NCBI GenBank assembly: GCA_905221605.1 | Contig: CAJNDS010002089.1 | Span: 257,293 to 294,792 of the forward strand | Source: Symbiodinium natans | Taxonomy: Eukaryota > Sar > Dinophyceae > Suessiales > Symbiodiniaceae | Direction of reading: 5' to 3' | Length of the DNA stretch: 37,500 nt | Shown here: positions 11,401-21,928 of the stretch, piece by piece | Numbering within the stretch: the first letter of the stretch is position 1 | Layout: each line of letters opens with the position of its first letter | Translations under genes and position numbers: made by a program | The notes under the pieces: generated by a model | Told to the model about the DNA's origin: nothing | Seen by the model: only the letters and a program-made list of their open reading frames with translations | The model's database searches: none

Positions 11401-13261
11401 CCCCTGTAGGCGGTGCAGATGTTGTTTTAAGGGGGCAGACTGGTCAGACGAATCCCACATCGGAAGCCCAGGGTCTTGGAGTTCAGCTAGGCCTCTAGAT
11501 TCACCCTTGGCCCTCCGCCTGAAGCGCAGCTGGGAGTTGACACCTAAAGTTCCCCCAAGCAAATCCTGCAATCCATCGAGATCGGGGTCGCTTCTCAAGA
11601 TTCCCTTGGAAGCACGGCCGGGTTCAAAGACGAATGCCTGGCTCTCGCCCCCCCAAGCGTAGCCTATTTGCCGCTTCGGGAGTCATGAAGCCCATTGAGC
11701 CCTGGACCAGCATTTTGTGGAGGTTCGACTCGCTTCGCTATGCTTCGCTTCGATGTGTGCTGATGTGCTGCTCCCGTCTCCCCCGTCTGGCCTCCGCACG
11801 CTACGAGTACCCTTCTGTGTACGCTGTGCCAGATTGGCACGGGACAAGAGAGCTTAAAGCGAAGTGGGGCTTCTAGCTACAAGCACATGGAACAACATAC
11901 ATCTCCGTCCTGTGTGTCGCATCATCTTCAATGACAAACCCAGGCCAGCCCAGAAAGGCGAACAGGAAGATAATGCCGAACCTGGCGGGAGTCCAAGGTT
12001 TTGTTGATGTCCAACAATTCTACTCTGCATCTATCAGGTCCCTCCACAGCCAAATCACAAACCCACCCCCCTTCCTTCAGATGTTTTTGAGCTTTCCACA
12101 CTTCATTTGAGGGGCAGCGCCAGGCCCGAGATCTTCGCCAGCCGCCGGGAGCCGGTAGCCAGGCCTCTCGCCACCTCGGCTTGGGAGGGATTCAGGTTTG
12201 CAAGAGGCCTCTTTCTTTCGTGGGGATTTATTAGCGCGGAGCTTCGACCTCCCCCCTGCACTCACCTCACTCCCTGAATCCAAACTCTCCCATTCTTGTT
12301 GCGAAGCCTTACAAGACTTCAGTCGAAGAGCATGACTACATCCTGCACACACACACAAGCATTTACAGGGTCAGAGTTAGGCAGAGGCCCACCTTCTGGC
12401 CTGTGCTCACGGAAGTTCCAGTGACGGGGTTCCTGAGCTGATCGCTTGGCTCGGGCCAGGGTTTATCTCGTCGTTGTGTGTGCTGTATGTCCTGTGACAA
12501 AAGAAGTAAACAATTCCTTAAGGAGTTTCCGAGTGTAGGTCCCAGGCTGCCACCTCGATTGATGGAACTGCTGGCTTCAGGGTCCGGGGTGCCAAGGGGT
12601 TGAGGGTTAGGCCGTAGAACCTTCCTGAGCCGAGATTCTGGCCCTTCTTGGCCACAGGGCTGTTGCCCCGGAGGCGGATGTCTCTGACATCCACGTTGAG
12701 CGAAGGCGAAGCACTCATGGCTACAGCCCAAACTCAACCCTAAAACTTTTCTCAGCGACTGCTACAGCTACAGAGGGTGCTTTTGGGTCAAAGAGCTGAG
12801 ACTTCTGCCAGCAAAAGGGTCTTGTTGCTGCAGCTGCCCAGCCACTTCAGCTCGTTTTGCACCATGTGTCTGAAGCCCGTAATAAGCTCAAAAGGCACGA
12901 CGTTGGCAACGAGCGGCCCATGCACGAAAGTTGTTCGTTCCCTTGGAAGCCCTGCTTGGAACCCGAAGGGGTTGCAAGATGGGGCACAAGTTCTCATGTC
13001 GGCACTTCGAGGTCTTGGGAGGGGAGCTACAGCTCTCCGGAGCCTCACACCGAATCGGTCCTCAAGTGCTTCAAGCGTTTGCGTTCCTATGTTTTGAAGC
13101 CATTCTTCGATCGCTCACATGCAGCTTTTTTCCGAAACCAACGCGGAATGTCGCAGAGTGTACCATGAGGTAGCATGGCAGTATGTGACAGTCGAATTGA
13201 TGCCCATGGCTGCAAGAAACGGGTCTGCCAACAATAGGAGCACAGGTAGAAAACATGTCAT
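2404..13261 (-). CDS. nhaD: Gene E: NhaD-type Na+/H+ antiporter (ion transporter superfamily), 25-exon model, 491 aa
   Basis: Membrane antiporter predicted to exchange Na+ for H+. Exons in transcription order: 13194-13261, 12803-12941, 12119-12174, 11910-11981, 11146-11212, 9180-9235, 9037-9070, 8834-8957, 8689-8706, 8237-8331, 7984-8058, 7512-7538, 7081-7098, 6464-6526, 6260-6272, 5351-5371, 5130-5175, 4728-4803, 4375-4407, 4051-4119, 3670-3750, 3376-3429, 2945-2990, 2747-2797, 2404-2477 (stop TAG 2404-2406). They total 1476 nt, exactly 492 codons. Family motifs appear in the right order: FFLSSVIDNLTATIV (about residue 216), GGVVVVAANAGGAWSPIGD (250), VTTTMLWIL (269), GLPPYLGMMMALGVFW (330), GVSSAVVDNVPLV (404), AAGTGGSMLAVGSVAG (436), and a closing GYALGLAAY helix. 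The N-terminus (signal-like MTCFLPVLLLLADPF, then a hydrophilic stretch) precedes the antiporter core. Least certain: exon 1, the 13- and 18-nt microexons (6260-6272, 7081-7098, 8689-8706), and a possible missed exon between 3376 and 2990. Confidence 0.88.
3376..3750 (-). CDS. nhaD: NhaD exons 21-22: second DN-containing helix
   Basis: Exon 3670-3750 encodes GVSSAVVDNVPLV, matching the family's second SA(I/V)xDNVPLVAA signature. The aspartate-asparagine pair of such motifs is thought to contribute to ion binding in NhaD-type carriers. It follows CAG|G and ends at a GC donor. Exon 3376-3429 (SIEMFEDGKTLYTPEFL) follows in phase 0. Relative to plant NhaD proteins the join to AAGTGG at 2990 is about seven residues short, so one mini-exon may be missed or the loop shortened. 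Confidence 0.85.
7984..8331 (-). CDS. nhaD: NhaD exons 10-11: first DN helix and the AANAGGAWSPIGD signature
   Basis: Exon 8237-8331 (after CAG|G, GCATGC donor) encodes FFLSSVIDNLTATIV. Exon 7984-8058 (after CAG|G, again a GCATGC donor) encodes GGVVVVAANAGGAWSPIGD. Joined in phase 0 they read PHNQ-DWRHSCGG, the same spacing as plant NhaD PQSEYRKLLGG. These two exons fix the family assignment and prove that GC donors are used in this gene. Confidence 0.93.
8834..9235 (-). CDS. nhaD: NhaD exons 6-8
   Basis: Exon 9180-9235 encodes DKAAIMLVLASVMWTYHA (plant counterpart LNKSGVALLMAVSLW). The short 9037-9070 exon encodes YYRDMQWQLN. Exon 8834-8957 encodes GSVILFLLPAMGIVESIDHM, equal to the family's FFLLGAMTIVELID core helix. 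Acceptors are AAG|G, TAG|G and AAG|G. Donors are GC, GA and GC, chosen because they keep the frame. Confidence 0.85.
9309..9430 (+). repeat. Left inverted arm: T-tracts plus CTGGTCnC repeats
   Basis: T-runs with GGTAC and GGTGC spacers lead into about seven copies of an 8-bp unit (CTGGTCTC, CTGGTCCC, CCGGTCTG, CTGGTCGC and similar). Confidence 0.7.
9450..10770. repeat. Degenerate tandem array, about nine units of 110-150 bp
   Basis: Units share AAGCCGTGCAAGC, a T-run with CAAAGCATATGA, GATTGAAACCCATCATGC, GCATTGTGTTTGCAAAT, then a G-run, CTGCGC and a C-run. The G-run/C-run pair makes a GC-rich palindrome in most units. Copies near 9.58, 9.71, 9.86, 10.00, 10.14, 10.29, 10.41 and 10.75 kb differ by substitutions and run length, so the array is old or recombining. 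Confidence 0.85.
10915..10990 (-). repeat. Right inverted arm
   Basis: The reverse complement reads a T-tract with GGTAC, then GTGGTCCC-CTGGTCTC-CTGGTGCC-CCGGTCTA. It matches the start of the left arm unit by unit. Confidence 0.7.
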
Positions 13262-13274
13262 AACCACACCTCCT
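13262..13274 (-). promoter_or_regulatory. Candidate trans-splice acceptor of gene E
   Basis: AAAG|G ends 11 nt upstream of the proposed NhaD ATG. The same 11-nt spacing is seen at gene A. It may be the spliced-leader addition site, but the first exon itself is uncertain. Confidence 0.35.
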
Positions 13275-13425
13275 TTGCCACAGACATGCTGCAATGGCTC
13301 AATACCACAGCTGTGGGGCTTGCTGTGGCGCTTGCCAATCAAATTAGGTCATTAACAAGCGGGCTGCCACACGGGCAGCAAGTCCTTGTGTTAAGGTCAG
13401 GGGGGTCCTTCCCCTCGGAACCTAC

Positions 13426-13464
13426 CTCCACATTCAGGGAAGGGTGGAATGCTCCAACAAGCTC
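13426..13464 (-). CDS. Isolated exon-like segment between region D and gene E
   Basis: ELVGAFHPSLNVE lies between a GAG|G acceptor and a GTAGGT donor with no stop (13 codons, phase 0 at both ends). It sits upstream of the proposed NhaD ATG. It may therefore be an earlier NhaD exon, which would displace the start I chose, or part of another gene. No neighbour confirms it. Confidence 0.35.
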
Positions 13465-14067
13465 CTCAAGACGTCGGAAGCCCCAACCTTTAAAGCCTTC
13501 CAAACAACTTCGAACCCTTAGGAAGTTACAGGTCATTGACGTCGGCGATCTCGTCGGAATCGGAGTCAGTGGTTTTAGCAGCCACCCTCCATGCTGGGTC
13601 CTTAGCCAAGTGAGAGCTGCGATTCTTTTGGGATTCCATGGTCCATGTTGCGTAGGAGGCAACTGCTCGACGAAGCAAATTGAGGTCTTTTACTGTTGAA
13701 CTCGCTACCCTGGACTCCAGCCCCCCTGAGTGGATCCGGGGTTGTAGGATGCTTCATAGCTACTTCGGGTTGGGGACAGAGCGCTGCAGGGTTCGAGGCA
13801 TGGTTTAGGGCTTAGGGAAGGTCGCCTTTGACACCTGCTGCCTGCTGCCTGCTGCTGTGGGGCGCGACGGATCAGCGACGACCTTGGGGGCTTCTCTGAC
13901 TCGCGCTACACCGCCCACTACTGGCAGCGTCGTGCATCTGCAAATCTTTCAGGGCCCCTCAACCTCACGCAAAGCCTCGTTTCACCTTGTTCTTGCGTTT
14001 TGACCTTGAGGATACTCTAGGGCGGGCTGAAACACTTTTGATGTACCATCGAAGCATCGAAGCGAGA

Positions 14068-14151
14068 CTACAATCGTTTGTCGCCCAGCACTCCAAATGT
14101 TCGGATGCCAGGCCCCTGGCAAATCAATGGAGCCAGAGCCTCTGCCAGCGC
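14068..14151 (-). CDS. Region D: last exon of an unknown gene
   Basis: After a CAG|G acceptor the frame reads [20 protein letters not shown] and continues to VLGDKRL and TAG at 14068-14070 (28 codons, phase 0). Codon endings are C/G-rich and the stop is followed by the gap to NhaD. I take it as the C-terminus of the gene preceding NhaD. The family is not recognised. Confidence 0.6.
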   Translation of the reverse strand, partial: ALAEALAPLICQGPGIRTFGVLGDKRL

Positions 14152-14211
14152 CTGCAAAGGCCCATTCATTTACAGAGTGAGAGGTATATGTACATGAATT
14201 TCTATGCATAT

Positions 14212-14214
14212 GAA

Positions 14215-14245
<31 letters not shown>

Positions 14246-14337
14246 GATGTATATATGTATGTGTATGTGCAAATATGTATATATGCATATATGTATGTAT
14301 GTACATATGTATATTTGTGTGTATACGTGTTTGTATA
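14212..14337. repeat. TA/TG microsatellite
   Basis: A pure (TA)n core near 14213-14239 passes into TATATGTATGTG-type variants. ORFs here are only alternating Tyr/Ile/Met/Val and are not genes. Confidence 0.9.
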
Positions 14338-15840
14338 CAGACGACGCACTGCAGGCCCAGGTTTTGCAGCTTCTGTTTTTGCACTACTCGTTTGGTGTTC
14401 GTATGCTTCTTAACTAGCTGTATTTCAAATGCATAGATACATGCAACAAAATTTAAAATAACAGGGACCAAAGTAAACCCATGCTATAAAGCCTGTAGTC
14501 CGATGCACTCTCCAGAAAAATACATGCATGTTCGTATATACACATGTTTGTTTCAGTCAAGAAGCTTTGCCGCAAAACAAACACATATGTTTGTTTCTTG
14601 TTTCCAGGTATCAACTTCTGAACTCCATCAGAGCCCTGTTCTTGGCTGCGGGGTTGCACTTAATTTTGGCCACTTGCCTTGCCGTGGTTGTGGGAAAGAG
14701 TCCAGAAGTCATGCCCAGCCCTCTCCACCCTGAACGCAGGGCTTGTCTTAACTCCAGGTTAATGAGCTTTTGCCCAAAGACCACTGCGTGGGCAGCGCCG
14801 TGAGTTATTCGGCACTGAAACATTTTTGCATCTTGTCTCTACACGCTAGCCAGATCCTCGGCATTGACATCTCCTATCAAAACCTTTCTCAGGACTTCTG
14901 TGCTGCCCTCAACCTAGATCCCAGCTCAGGTTCAGGGTTTAGGTTGCATCAAGACAGAGGAGGTCTGCCCAACGCAGCAGCACTTCGGAGCCTTTGACGT
15001 TAGCCGCGTCTTTCTCCCGGTCGCCTTGTGGTAGGGTCTAGTTTTGGATGTGTAATTCAACTTGCTGCTAATTTGGTGCAGCTGCATGTGGGTGGGCTAT
15101 TTTTCTTTAAACGTAAGGGCGATGCCCATCCGTTGCACAGCTGCCACTGCACCCAATTGCCGACGTCGGTAGGAGCCTCTGCAGATTTTGGGCAGCAAAC
15201 CGCCATTGCGCAAGAAGGACCAGATTGCCATTATACTATACACGGTCACCGAGTAGTCAGCATCCAAGATGATGGAGACTTGGCACCATTCTCAAGGCAC
15301 CGAGGCACTTCCCAAAACTGAACTCGTGCAATTCAACTCTAACCCAACCAAAACCAATGGAACAAACCAAGTTGCACAAACAACTCCGGACACTCCGGAA
15401 CATCCCGCAACACCGACCTCCCAAGCAAACTTGCGCCGCCGCATTCTGTACGTGATGAGAGAAGAGAAAAAACTGCAACAACTGAAGTCTCTCTGGGCCA
15501 AGCCGCTTGTCGCGTCAAGCGGGCTGGAAGTGGATGCCGGATGCCTAACGCGTTCGCGCAAACGCCCCCAGCCAGCACTGGCCAGCACCCCATTCGAAAT
15601 GAGAACTTCAGTATCCAAATTCCGTCTCTGACTTTCACGTGCGCAGAAGAAAGTCACAACATGTCGTACAGAACTGTTGACGCGAGGTGCCCTCCGGATA
15701 CAATGACCAACTGCTACTCCAGTGGTCTCTGCGCCAGGAAAGAAGGCACCAGAGCGGCATGGCCAGAGGCATACCCTTATACTAACAGTCCTTTATAGGG
15801 ATGATACTAGGGATAAAAATAAGGGGTACTAGACTCCCAA

Positions 15841-16055
15841 TTAAGGACTCTCAGCATAAGGGGATGGCTTCACACGCGCGCCTCTGAGCAGCTGAGGGTG
15901 GCGAAGCCTTGGCCTGGCATGAGACATTGGAGACATGCTAGGCCCTGGAGCTTCAAGCCATACCCGTAAACAAACCAAAAAGAAACCTGAGTGGAATTCC
16001 ACCTTGAGAACGGTGTTGCCTTGCACAGGTTGCGGACCCAAGAGAGGAAAATCAC
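15841..16055 (-). CDS. Region D: exon, probably DFPLLGPQPVQGNTVLKVEF frame
   Basis: Starts after CAG|G at 16056. In phase 1 it stays open for 71 codons to TAA at 15841-15843, with a beta-rich stretch (NTVLKVEFHSGFFLVCLRVW). A competing reading takes only 16020-16055 (VIFLSWVRNLCK) with a GC donor, followed by an exon from 15986. That needs a 33-nt intron, so I prefer the continuous frame. If it is terminal, region D contains more than one gene. The family is unknown. Confidence 0.4.
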
Positions 16056-16640
16056 CTGTTATTTTGCCGCTTTTCAGGCTCCACGCATGCAGCAAGAATT
16101 GCAGGGCCTCTAGCCTCAACAGCCTTCAGCCACAAAACAACACAGGCTCCAAATTCAAACATATTCAAACCACTCCAAAACCAAGGCCTGGCTGGGTTGC
16201 GCTTGAGTTCTTCGGACCTTTTTCGAACCAGGACTCTCTGGCGCTTCGGATACGACGCCCGCTGAGACGCTTGTATTTTTGAGGGTTTAGGATAATCAGG
16301 GCCCGAATTCTGACCCCCCAAGTAGTAGGATGCCCCCGTTTTTATATAATACGGACCCCAACAAGGTTATCCCTCAAATCGTAAACCCCCATAATCCACC
16401 GCACCCCCCAAACTGTGGCCTGCGGATCCTCGAGAGCACCTGAGGTGCTGCGGTTGCGAGAAACCTGGTTCCTCAAAGCCCTCCTCTGCTCCATAGACTA
16501 GGCTTGAACATGTTCAATCCCCCAGCAAGGAAGCATCTCTTTCCTAGCGCTCATGTGTTCGGGACTCGCTGGAAGCAGGATTGAGCTATTATACTCGACG
16601 ACTTAAGAGGTATACATGCAAGGCCACAGCAGACGGATAC

Positions 16641-16786
16641 CTGAGGGCACAGGCACCCCAAAGGGCTCAACAGGTCCATGCTTGAGATACTGTAGATGAA
16701 TCCCCGATTCCCAAGCTGGCTTGGGAATGGCAACTTCCCACACTACAAAAGCTACCGGCGGCCTTTGTATCACACCAGAAAACATC
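16641..16786 (-). CDS. Region D: exon-like segment
   Basis: Lies between GAG|G and a GTATCC donor. The best frame includes RPPVAFVVWEVAIPKPAW and ends PVPS. A second frame is open for most of the length, so the protein reading is tentative and no family is assigned. Confidence 0.4.
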
Positions 16787-16989
16787 CTCTGAAGGCTACG
16801 ACCACAATTCTTACAACATGGGTATGTCTCCAGCATCATTTCGTTTCAAGCGAGAGAGAGGGAAAGCAAGAGAGCGAGAGAGAACCGAAGTGAAGCGAAG
16901 GGAACCACGTCTGACGGTATCCCCTTGAAGAGCCAGCCTTTCACAACACTTTGCCCTTACTATCCCTTGCCTCCGGCATGACAGGATGC

Positions 16990-17074
16990 CCTGAACACTG
17001 CAATATGTCTTCCGAGTAGGGTGCAGAGCGTGACTGAGGTGGGCACTGGCGGGTGGATAGAGCTCGATCAAGAC
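16990..17074 (-). CDS. Region D: exon VLIELYPPASAHLSHALHPT
   Basis: Begins after CAG|G and reads 28 codons in phase 0 to a GC donor at 16989. Codon use resembles the secure exons. No family is recognised. Confidence 0.45.
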
Positions 17075-17224
17075 CTGCACGGAAAAGCTTGGGGAATTTC
17101 CAGGCTGAGAATTCAAGCTGAAGCCCTCAGGGTTCTGGAATGCTCGTGCTCTCAAATGCGGTGTGGAATATGCGTTCTACGGGGCCCGCCAAGCCGGAAA
17201 CATTCAAAATGAACGAGGCGTAAC

Positions 17225-17276
17225 CCAGTTTGAGTATCGCCGCCACCGCAACAGCTGATCCAGCTTTTTTGTGGGC
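17225..17276 (-). CDS. Region D: exon-like segment, frame uncertain
   Basis: After CAG|G all three frames are open for a while. The frame PTKKLDQLLRWRRYSNW ends at a GT donor and has the best C/G third positions. The alternative KAGSAVAVAAILKLGYASF is longer. The neighbouring exon 17325-17402 does not settle the phase. Confidence 0.35.
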
Positions 17277-17324
17277 CTGCCCAGAAAATGCAGGCGTCGG
17301 AGTAGTTGCGGCGCCCTTACTTAC

Positions 17325-17402
17325 AGCTGACTTTATGCAGCATGCCGATGCTGGCATCAATTCGCGCCTGTGACAGCCGGCGCACTCGCTCAGCTTTGAA
17401 GC
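17325..17402 (-). CDS. Region D: exon FKAERVRRLSQARIDASIGM
   Basis: Lies between CAG|G and a canonical GTAAGTAAGG donor. It reads 25 helical-looking codons (ending LHKVS) plus one base. An in-exon GC donor after SIG is also possible. Function unknown. Confidence 0.45.
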
Positions 17403-17942
17403 CTGAGAAGTATGCGGAAGTTGATGCCCTGCATTCCCTTACGGTAACCTCAGACGTGCCTACCCTATAATTGAAGCCCGAGTCAAAATGTCCCCCACGA
17501 AGCCCGGCCCTAAGCACCCGAACCTCAAACGTGGAGCTTCTGAATGCGTCTGAGCTTTTCATGGCATTTCTAGGGTGTTTCTATCGAGAAAGAAACGCCG
17601 CTTAGATATGTTCGGGGTAAAGGCGGAGCAGATGGGAGCAAAATAAGGCAGAAAATTGGAAACAGGCTAAACATAAATCCTGTCTTGCCACTGTCACATG
17701 ATGTGATCTGGCTCTGGTATATGATTTCCTACGGCCAAGGGGAAAGTTGCAGGGCTTTTGCCGACAAAACCTCACTCTCCGTTTTTGCGTTTTACTCTTG
17801 CATCCCCCATCTGTTGGACCCAGGCCAATATTTGGTGCACGCGACAGCTCCAAGAACTTTCCGCTATAACACAGCAGAGCTTACCACAATAACGTACGGC
17901 AAGTCCATGCAAACATGTGCAGCGCGCACGGCGCGTTCTTAC

Positions 17943-18018
17943 ACGATCACAATCATCATACCAAGTCTCCGAAATCTTTGTCCTACGTACATGGATGCCC
18001 CCAGGTCCCACAATAGCC
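17943..18018 (-). CDS. Region D: exon with start of a hydrophobic segment
   Basis: After AAG|G the frame reads LLWDLGASMYVGQRFRRLGM then MIVI, ending at GTAAGA. Basic residues followed by MMIVIV suggest the start of a membrane helix continuing in the next exon. Not recognised. Confidence 0.5.
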
Positions 18019-19164
18019 CTTGTCGTAGACTGGCAAGGTTGTAGATATCAACAGCGGTTGAGTATATTTGAGTATGAAGCAGGCACCTTGTCGTCAATTT
18101 GTCGCACTCCTTGTGCCCTTGCCTACGCTGCTGCACATCCCAGGAGCGCGGAAGAAGGTGCTCGGCGCTGATGCGGCAGAAGGCCTCCCAACAGCAGTTT
18201 GGCACCAGCTTGGGCTTGCAACAGCCAAGGCTGCTACTTGCAGGGGTACCCTCCGGATGGTTCCCCACACCGGGCATGAGAGATAATGCACAGGCACACG
18301 CACCAAATGAAAGCGACTCGATGGCAGAAGGTTCCGCCCCCCCCCCCCCCTCCCCGCCCCCAACTAAACAGAAACTCGGTGATTCCTTCCTCGCCAACAA
18401 GCAGCTGAGACATTCTTGGCCTCGAAGTCGGTTTTCGTCATGGCACGACGCCAGGGCGGCAGAAGCGACAGGAGCTCCTGGGAGTTTCAAGCTGTTGGGG
18501 AGCCTCATAGGCGAGGAGCTGATTGGACCAGAAGGCCACAAAATCTGTACAAAAAAGCCACGCCGGCAGCTAAAGATGCTCGCAGTGGTTGAGGCTTGGA
18601 TTCCACGAAACCGGTTTAAGGCTCAACTCTTCGTTTGCGCCCATGCTTCGAGGCATCGGGACACGACGCTTAGAAGCTAGTAAGCATCCGAAGATCCATC
18701 AAAATTGGACCCGGTCCTGCCATGCAAAGTCCCCGCCTAGCTTGCGTGGGGATGCTGTCAGCTGCAGGACAAGACTTGGCTTCAATTGGGCTGAGAATGA
18801 TGCTTAAAGAGGGTTCTAAGAAACATGGTTGTAAGACAGGGCTGCGTCTACGAGGTGGATTGAGTTTGACTTTCATCTACTTCGGCAGGGTATGCATGTG
18901 CTGGGCAAGAAAATGACCCAGGCCAGGTTGCAACATGAAATTGGCCACATTCCCACACCAAATCCGATTTATGACTGCAAAGCTCTATGCCATTTTCGGC
19001 TCCTACAAGTCGTTTTTTTGTGTGGGCATGCGGCGCAAGCCAAGAAGCTGAGCACCCAAATTTGTAAGCCCTGCACCTTCAACCACTAACAGCTTCAAAA
19101 CCCGTAAAGCCGCCAAAAACCTGTTTGGGGTACCTGGGCCAAGCTCTGTCGGGCCAGCAGCGGC

Positions 19165-19230
19165 AAGCTTCGCTGCCTCATGGTGCTGGTTCGAGCTCTG
19201 TAGGGGAAGGGTCGTGATGACGAAGAGGGC
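19165..19230 (-). CDS. Region D: exon ALFVITTLPLQSSNQHHEAA
   Basis: Lies between CAG|G and a GC donor. It has 22 codons with strongly C/G-ending third positions. Further left, 19003-19090 also has an open helical frame. A nearby open block at 19590-19721 is readable in three frames and is not assigned. Confidence 0.45.
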
Positions 19231-19385
19231 CTGTGGGCTGTTGGTTTCAGCAATCATCACACCTTTCAGGGGTAGGCATTGCAAGGACTCTAGCGTGTCA
19301 GACGTAGACAGTTGTAGAACGCAGGTTCCCCAGCTATGTTTGTGCTGTAGTCTACTACGAGAGGGTTGTAACAATGTACAGATAC

Positions 19386-19404
19386 ATATATATATATATA
19401 CACA
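19386..19404. repeat. Short TA microsatellite
   Basis: ACATATATATATATATACACA-type tract within an intron or spacer. Confidence 0.8.
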
Positions 19405-20443
19405 TACCTGTCATACTTTCTTGCCATGAATTGAATGTTAGTAGCGCTTGCTTGAGCATTTGTGTCGTGAAAAGTTCGCTTCCCATGCTCTTACAGTGCA
19501 TAAGCACACGCTGGCCTAATTGATAAACTGCAAGCCTAACACCCTGAACCCTTATTTTCAAAGCAGCAACGGAGGATCGGCCTGCGCTGCTCCGGAGCTG
19601 GACATGTGCACCTCTGCCCGAACAGGAGTGCCCCGCTTGCATCGGAGATGTGTGGCACAGGACGGCCCCAGAGCCGCCGTTGACCGGAACGACTGTCCAT
19701 GGTGGAAGCATCTGTTTTGACCTCGTTTCCTCTGCCACTGGAATCCTGAAGCTTTTAAAGCTCTAAGCCCAAAAGCCCAGGCCCGAAACGCAGGCCGGAA
19801 GGAGCCGCAAGGTTTTGGGTTTTGGGGAGGTTGTAGGCTCAGGGTTTCAGGGAGATTGCACTCTTAACTGTTCTGGGTGAAGCCCTGTCAAGCTGTGCAC
19901 CCCAAAACCCTCACGAGCTGAGCGGTGTGGGCAACATTGGCCCATGGTTACGCAAATTCCCTGCTGCTTTCAGCATGGGATGGCCGCAAAGATCATCGGC
20001 CAAGGATTCGAATCAAGAGTCTGCACTCAGCGGCTCTGGTCTTGAACAGTCCATAGGTCCATAGGGTCATGGTACCCCAAGTTCAAAATAAGCTGGGGGC
20101 CTCATGATCTCATGGGCAGTGAGTGAAGGCTTGAGGATCGCGGGGCAGCTCGATCTGTTTGAGGCTTCGGGGCTTTCGACTTTTGAGGCCCATGTTTCGG
20201 CAAGAAGGGGGGGGGGACCTCGTAGGACCTCGTGTGCTGATGCACATCTCACAGTCAACAATACCGATTCAATACCAGACCCTCAGCAACAGCTCGAGTG
20301 AGACAAAACCGGTGTTTGGGGGGTTGCTCTCTATCTCTGAGGCAGGGGTTTCTTGGAAACCGCCTCAGGGCATCGTCATCTTGAGCCCTTGGCTGCCTCA
20401 GTGAAGGCAGAGGCAGGAGAGAAAGGGCAAGCCAGGGCAAGGC

Positions 20444-20563
20444 CCCCTGGATTTTTTGCTCCGATTTCTTGGGTTCAACCGGTTCTGCTTCCGGTGAGTC
20501 GTGGAAGGTTGAGGTGTAGCTTCTGTCAGCTTCTGTGGTCAGCTGCACATGTGTGACATGCGC
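20444..20563 (-). CDS. Region D: hydrophilic exon
   Basis: After CAG|G the frame reads HVTHVQLTTEADRSYTSTFH, then DSPEAEPVEPKKSEQKIQ, to a GC donor (40 codons). The acidic/Pro/Lys composition suggests a linker. Upstream in the same frame is a hydrophobic, cysteine-containing stretch (HYLLLTSCVLCQLSACG) without an ATG. Confidence 0.45.
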
Positions 20564-21400
20564 CTGCTTCTTCCCAGCGACTTGGCGCCCACATGCTGAC
20601 AATTGACACAGGACGCATGAAGTCAACAGCAGGTAGTGCTTGGCTTGTTCAGACAAGCTTCTTCGACATCGTCAACGGGCACGGAGTTGTACAACAGTCC
20701 TGCAGAGTACAAGGTGAACCCCAACCTATAAAATCAACAGCTGCAAAGCAGTCTACAGTGGTCCTGGTAGCCCCAAAACTCAACCCCAACAGAAACAACA
20801 CGGCGTAGTCAGCGAAGCTACCACCGAATGTGGGGTTGAACCCTGCCCTGACTGAAGTGACATGACTATCTAAGAACTTCGAAGCTTCAGTGAAGCAGAA
20901 CGCTGACTAGAGCCCAAGTTTTGCCCACCCTCCTTGCTGACTGGCTGAGGCTTGACGCGTGAAGCGTGAGCCTTCTTCTGACTCAAGAGAAACAGCAAAA
21001 TATGCAAACCCAAAGCGGCAACCGACACAATTCCGCAACCCTAACTGACAAAGAATACACGAGGTTCACCACCTTAAAGAGTGTGGATTTTCAGGCCTGT
21101 GAGGGGCCCGTGCTAGTGGGATAAGACGGGCCTTGGAGGCTTAAAGGCTGTCAATTTGCCAACACCAAGCTCGGCGCTCCTGGCGGAGGATGTTCCAATC
21201 CCAGAAACTTCATCAGCGACTCCTTCGGATGTAGGAAACCGAGGCCATTTGAAGATGCGGAATGTGGGTTGTCGGGCCTTCAGATGAAAAGCCGCAAAAG
21301 CTTAGCTGTGCGGCTTGTGGGGGGTGACCTGTGCTCCCACCACGGATGTTCCAACTTCTGACCGCCCAAAAAATGTCATACAAAAAAACCTTTTGGGTAC

Positions 21401-21481
21401 CTGATTCAGAACTTGCCAAACGAGTTCGACGATTTCGCGGTTGATTCGCATACGTGATGAAACTCTGCGAACCCATGCAGC
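21401..21481 (-). CDS. Region D: exon, possibly the 5' end of a gene
   Basis: Lies between CAG|G and GTACCC. The phase-0 frame reads AAWVRRVSSRMRINREIVEL and VWQVLNQ (27 codons). Alternatively an ATG five bases inside would start MGSQSFITYANQPRNRR, which would make the acceptor a trans-splice site. Codon bias does not decide. Confidence 0.4.
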
Positions 21482-21825
21482 CTGAATTTCTATGAGCAAG
21501 AAGGACTGCTGGGATTTCGGGCTCGCTGCAGCCCTTTCAAGAACTCGGAGCGATAAGAACTTCTACATAAGCCTCTATTTCGGCTCTAGACAAACGATTC
21601 TGGTGTACATCCTGCCAATTTTCACATCCGGAACAAAGCCTTGATTTCGGATCGAATGAATGTAGAGCTTTGACAATGTAACTACGCAGAGAAAGTGGGC
21701 AAGTTTTTCCGCATTCTTTGGCATCGAGGGCAAGCAATTGTTTCCGTTTTAAGGCTTTGAAGCTTTGAGAGTCTTATCCTAATTTCGTACATCTCGCATG
21801 TTTGCATTCTCTACGGACGGACCAA

Positions 21826-21850
21826 CCCCCCCCCCCCCCCCCCCCCCCCC
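21826..21850 (+). repeat. C25 homopolymer
   Basis: Longest homopolymer in the window, about 80 bp before the MITE-like inverted repeat. Confidence 0.95.
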
Positions 21851-21928
21851 AAGCAATGAATTGAGTCAATCACGTGCGCAGAGAAAGAAAAGGGACAAAG
21901 AATGCGGAATTCAGCGCACATGGCAGTG

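Noticed and set aside
14212-14471. Tyr/Ile-rich ORFs on both strands
   Set aside because: They are translations of a TA/TG microsatellite.
15269-15631. Intronless 120-aa plus-strand gene (ILYVMREEKKLQQLKSLW)
   Set aside because: It has no supporting splice or start context, the opposite strand is also open, and all secure genes here are minus-strand.
17939-18541. 200-codon minus-strand open frame as a single gene
   Set aside because: Only its 3' end (17943-18018) has exon-like boundaries and composition; the rest crosses C-runs and lacks coding character.
21537-21737. Minus-strand ORF ending RLSRAEIEAYVEVL
   Set aside because: Codons are A/T-ending unlike the secure exons, and no AG|G boundary fits the frame.
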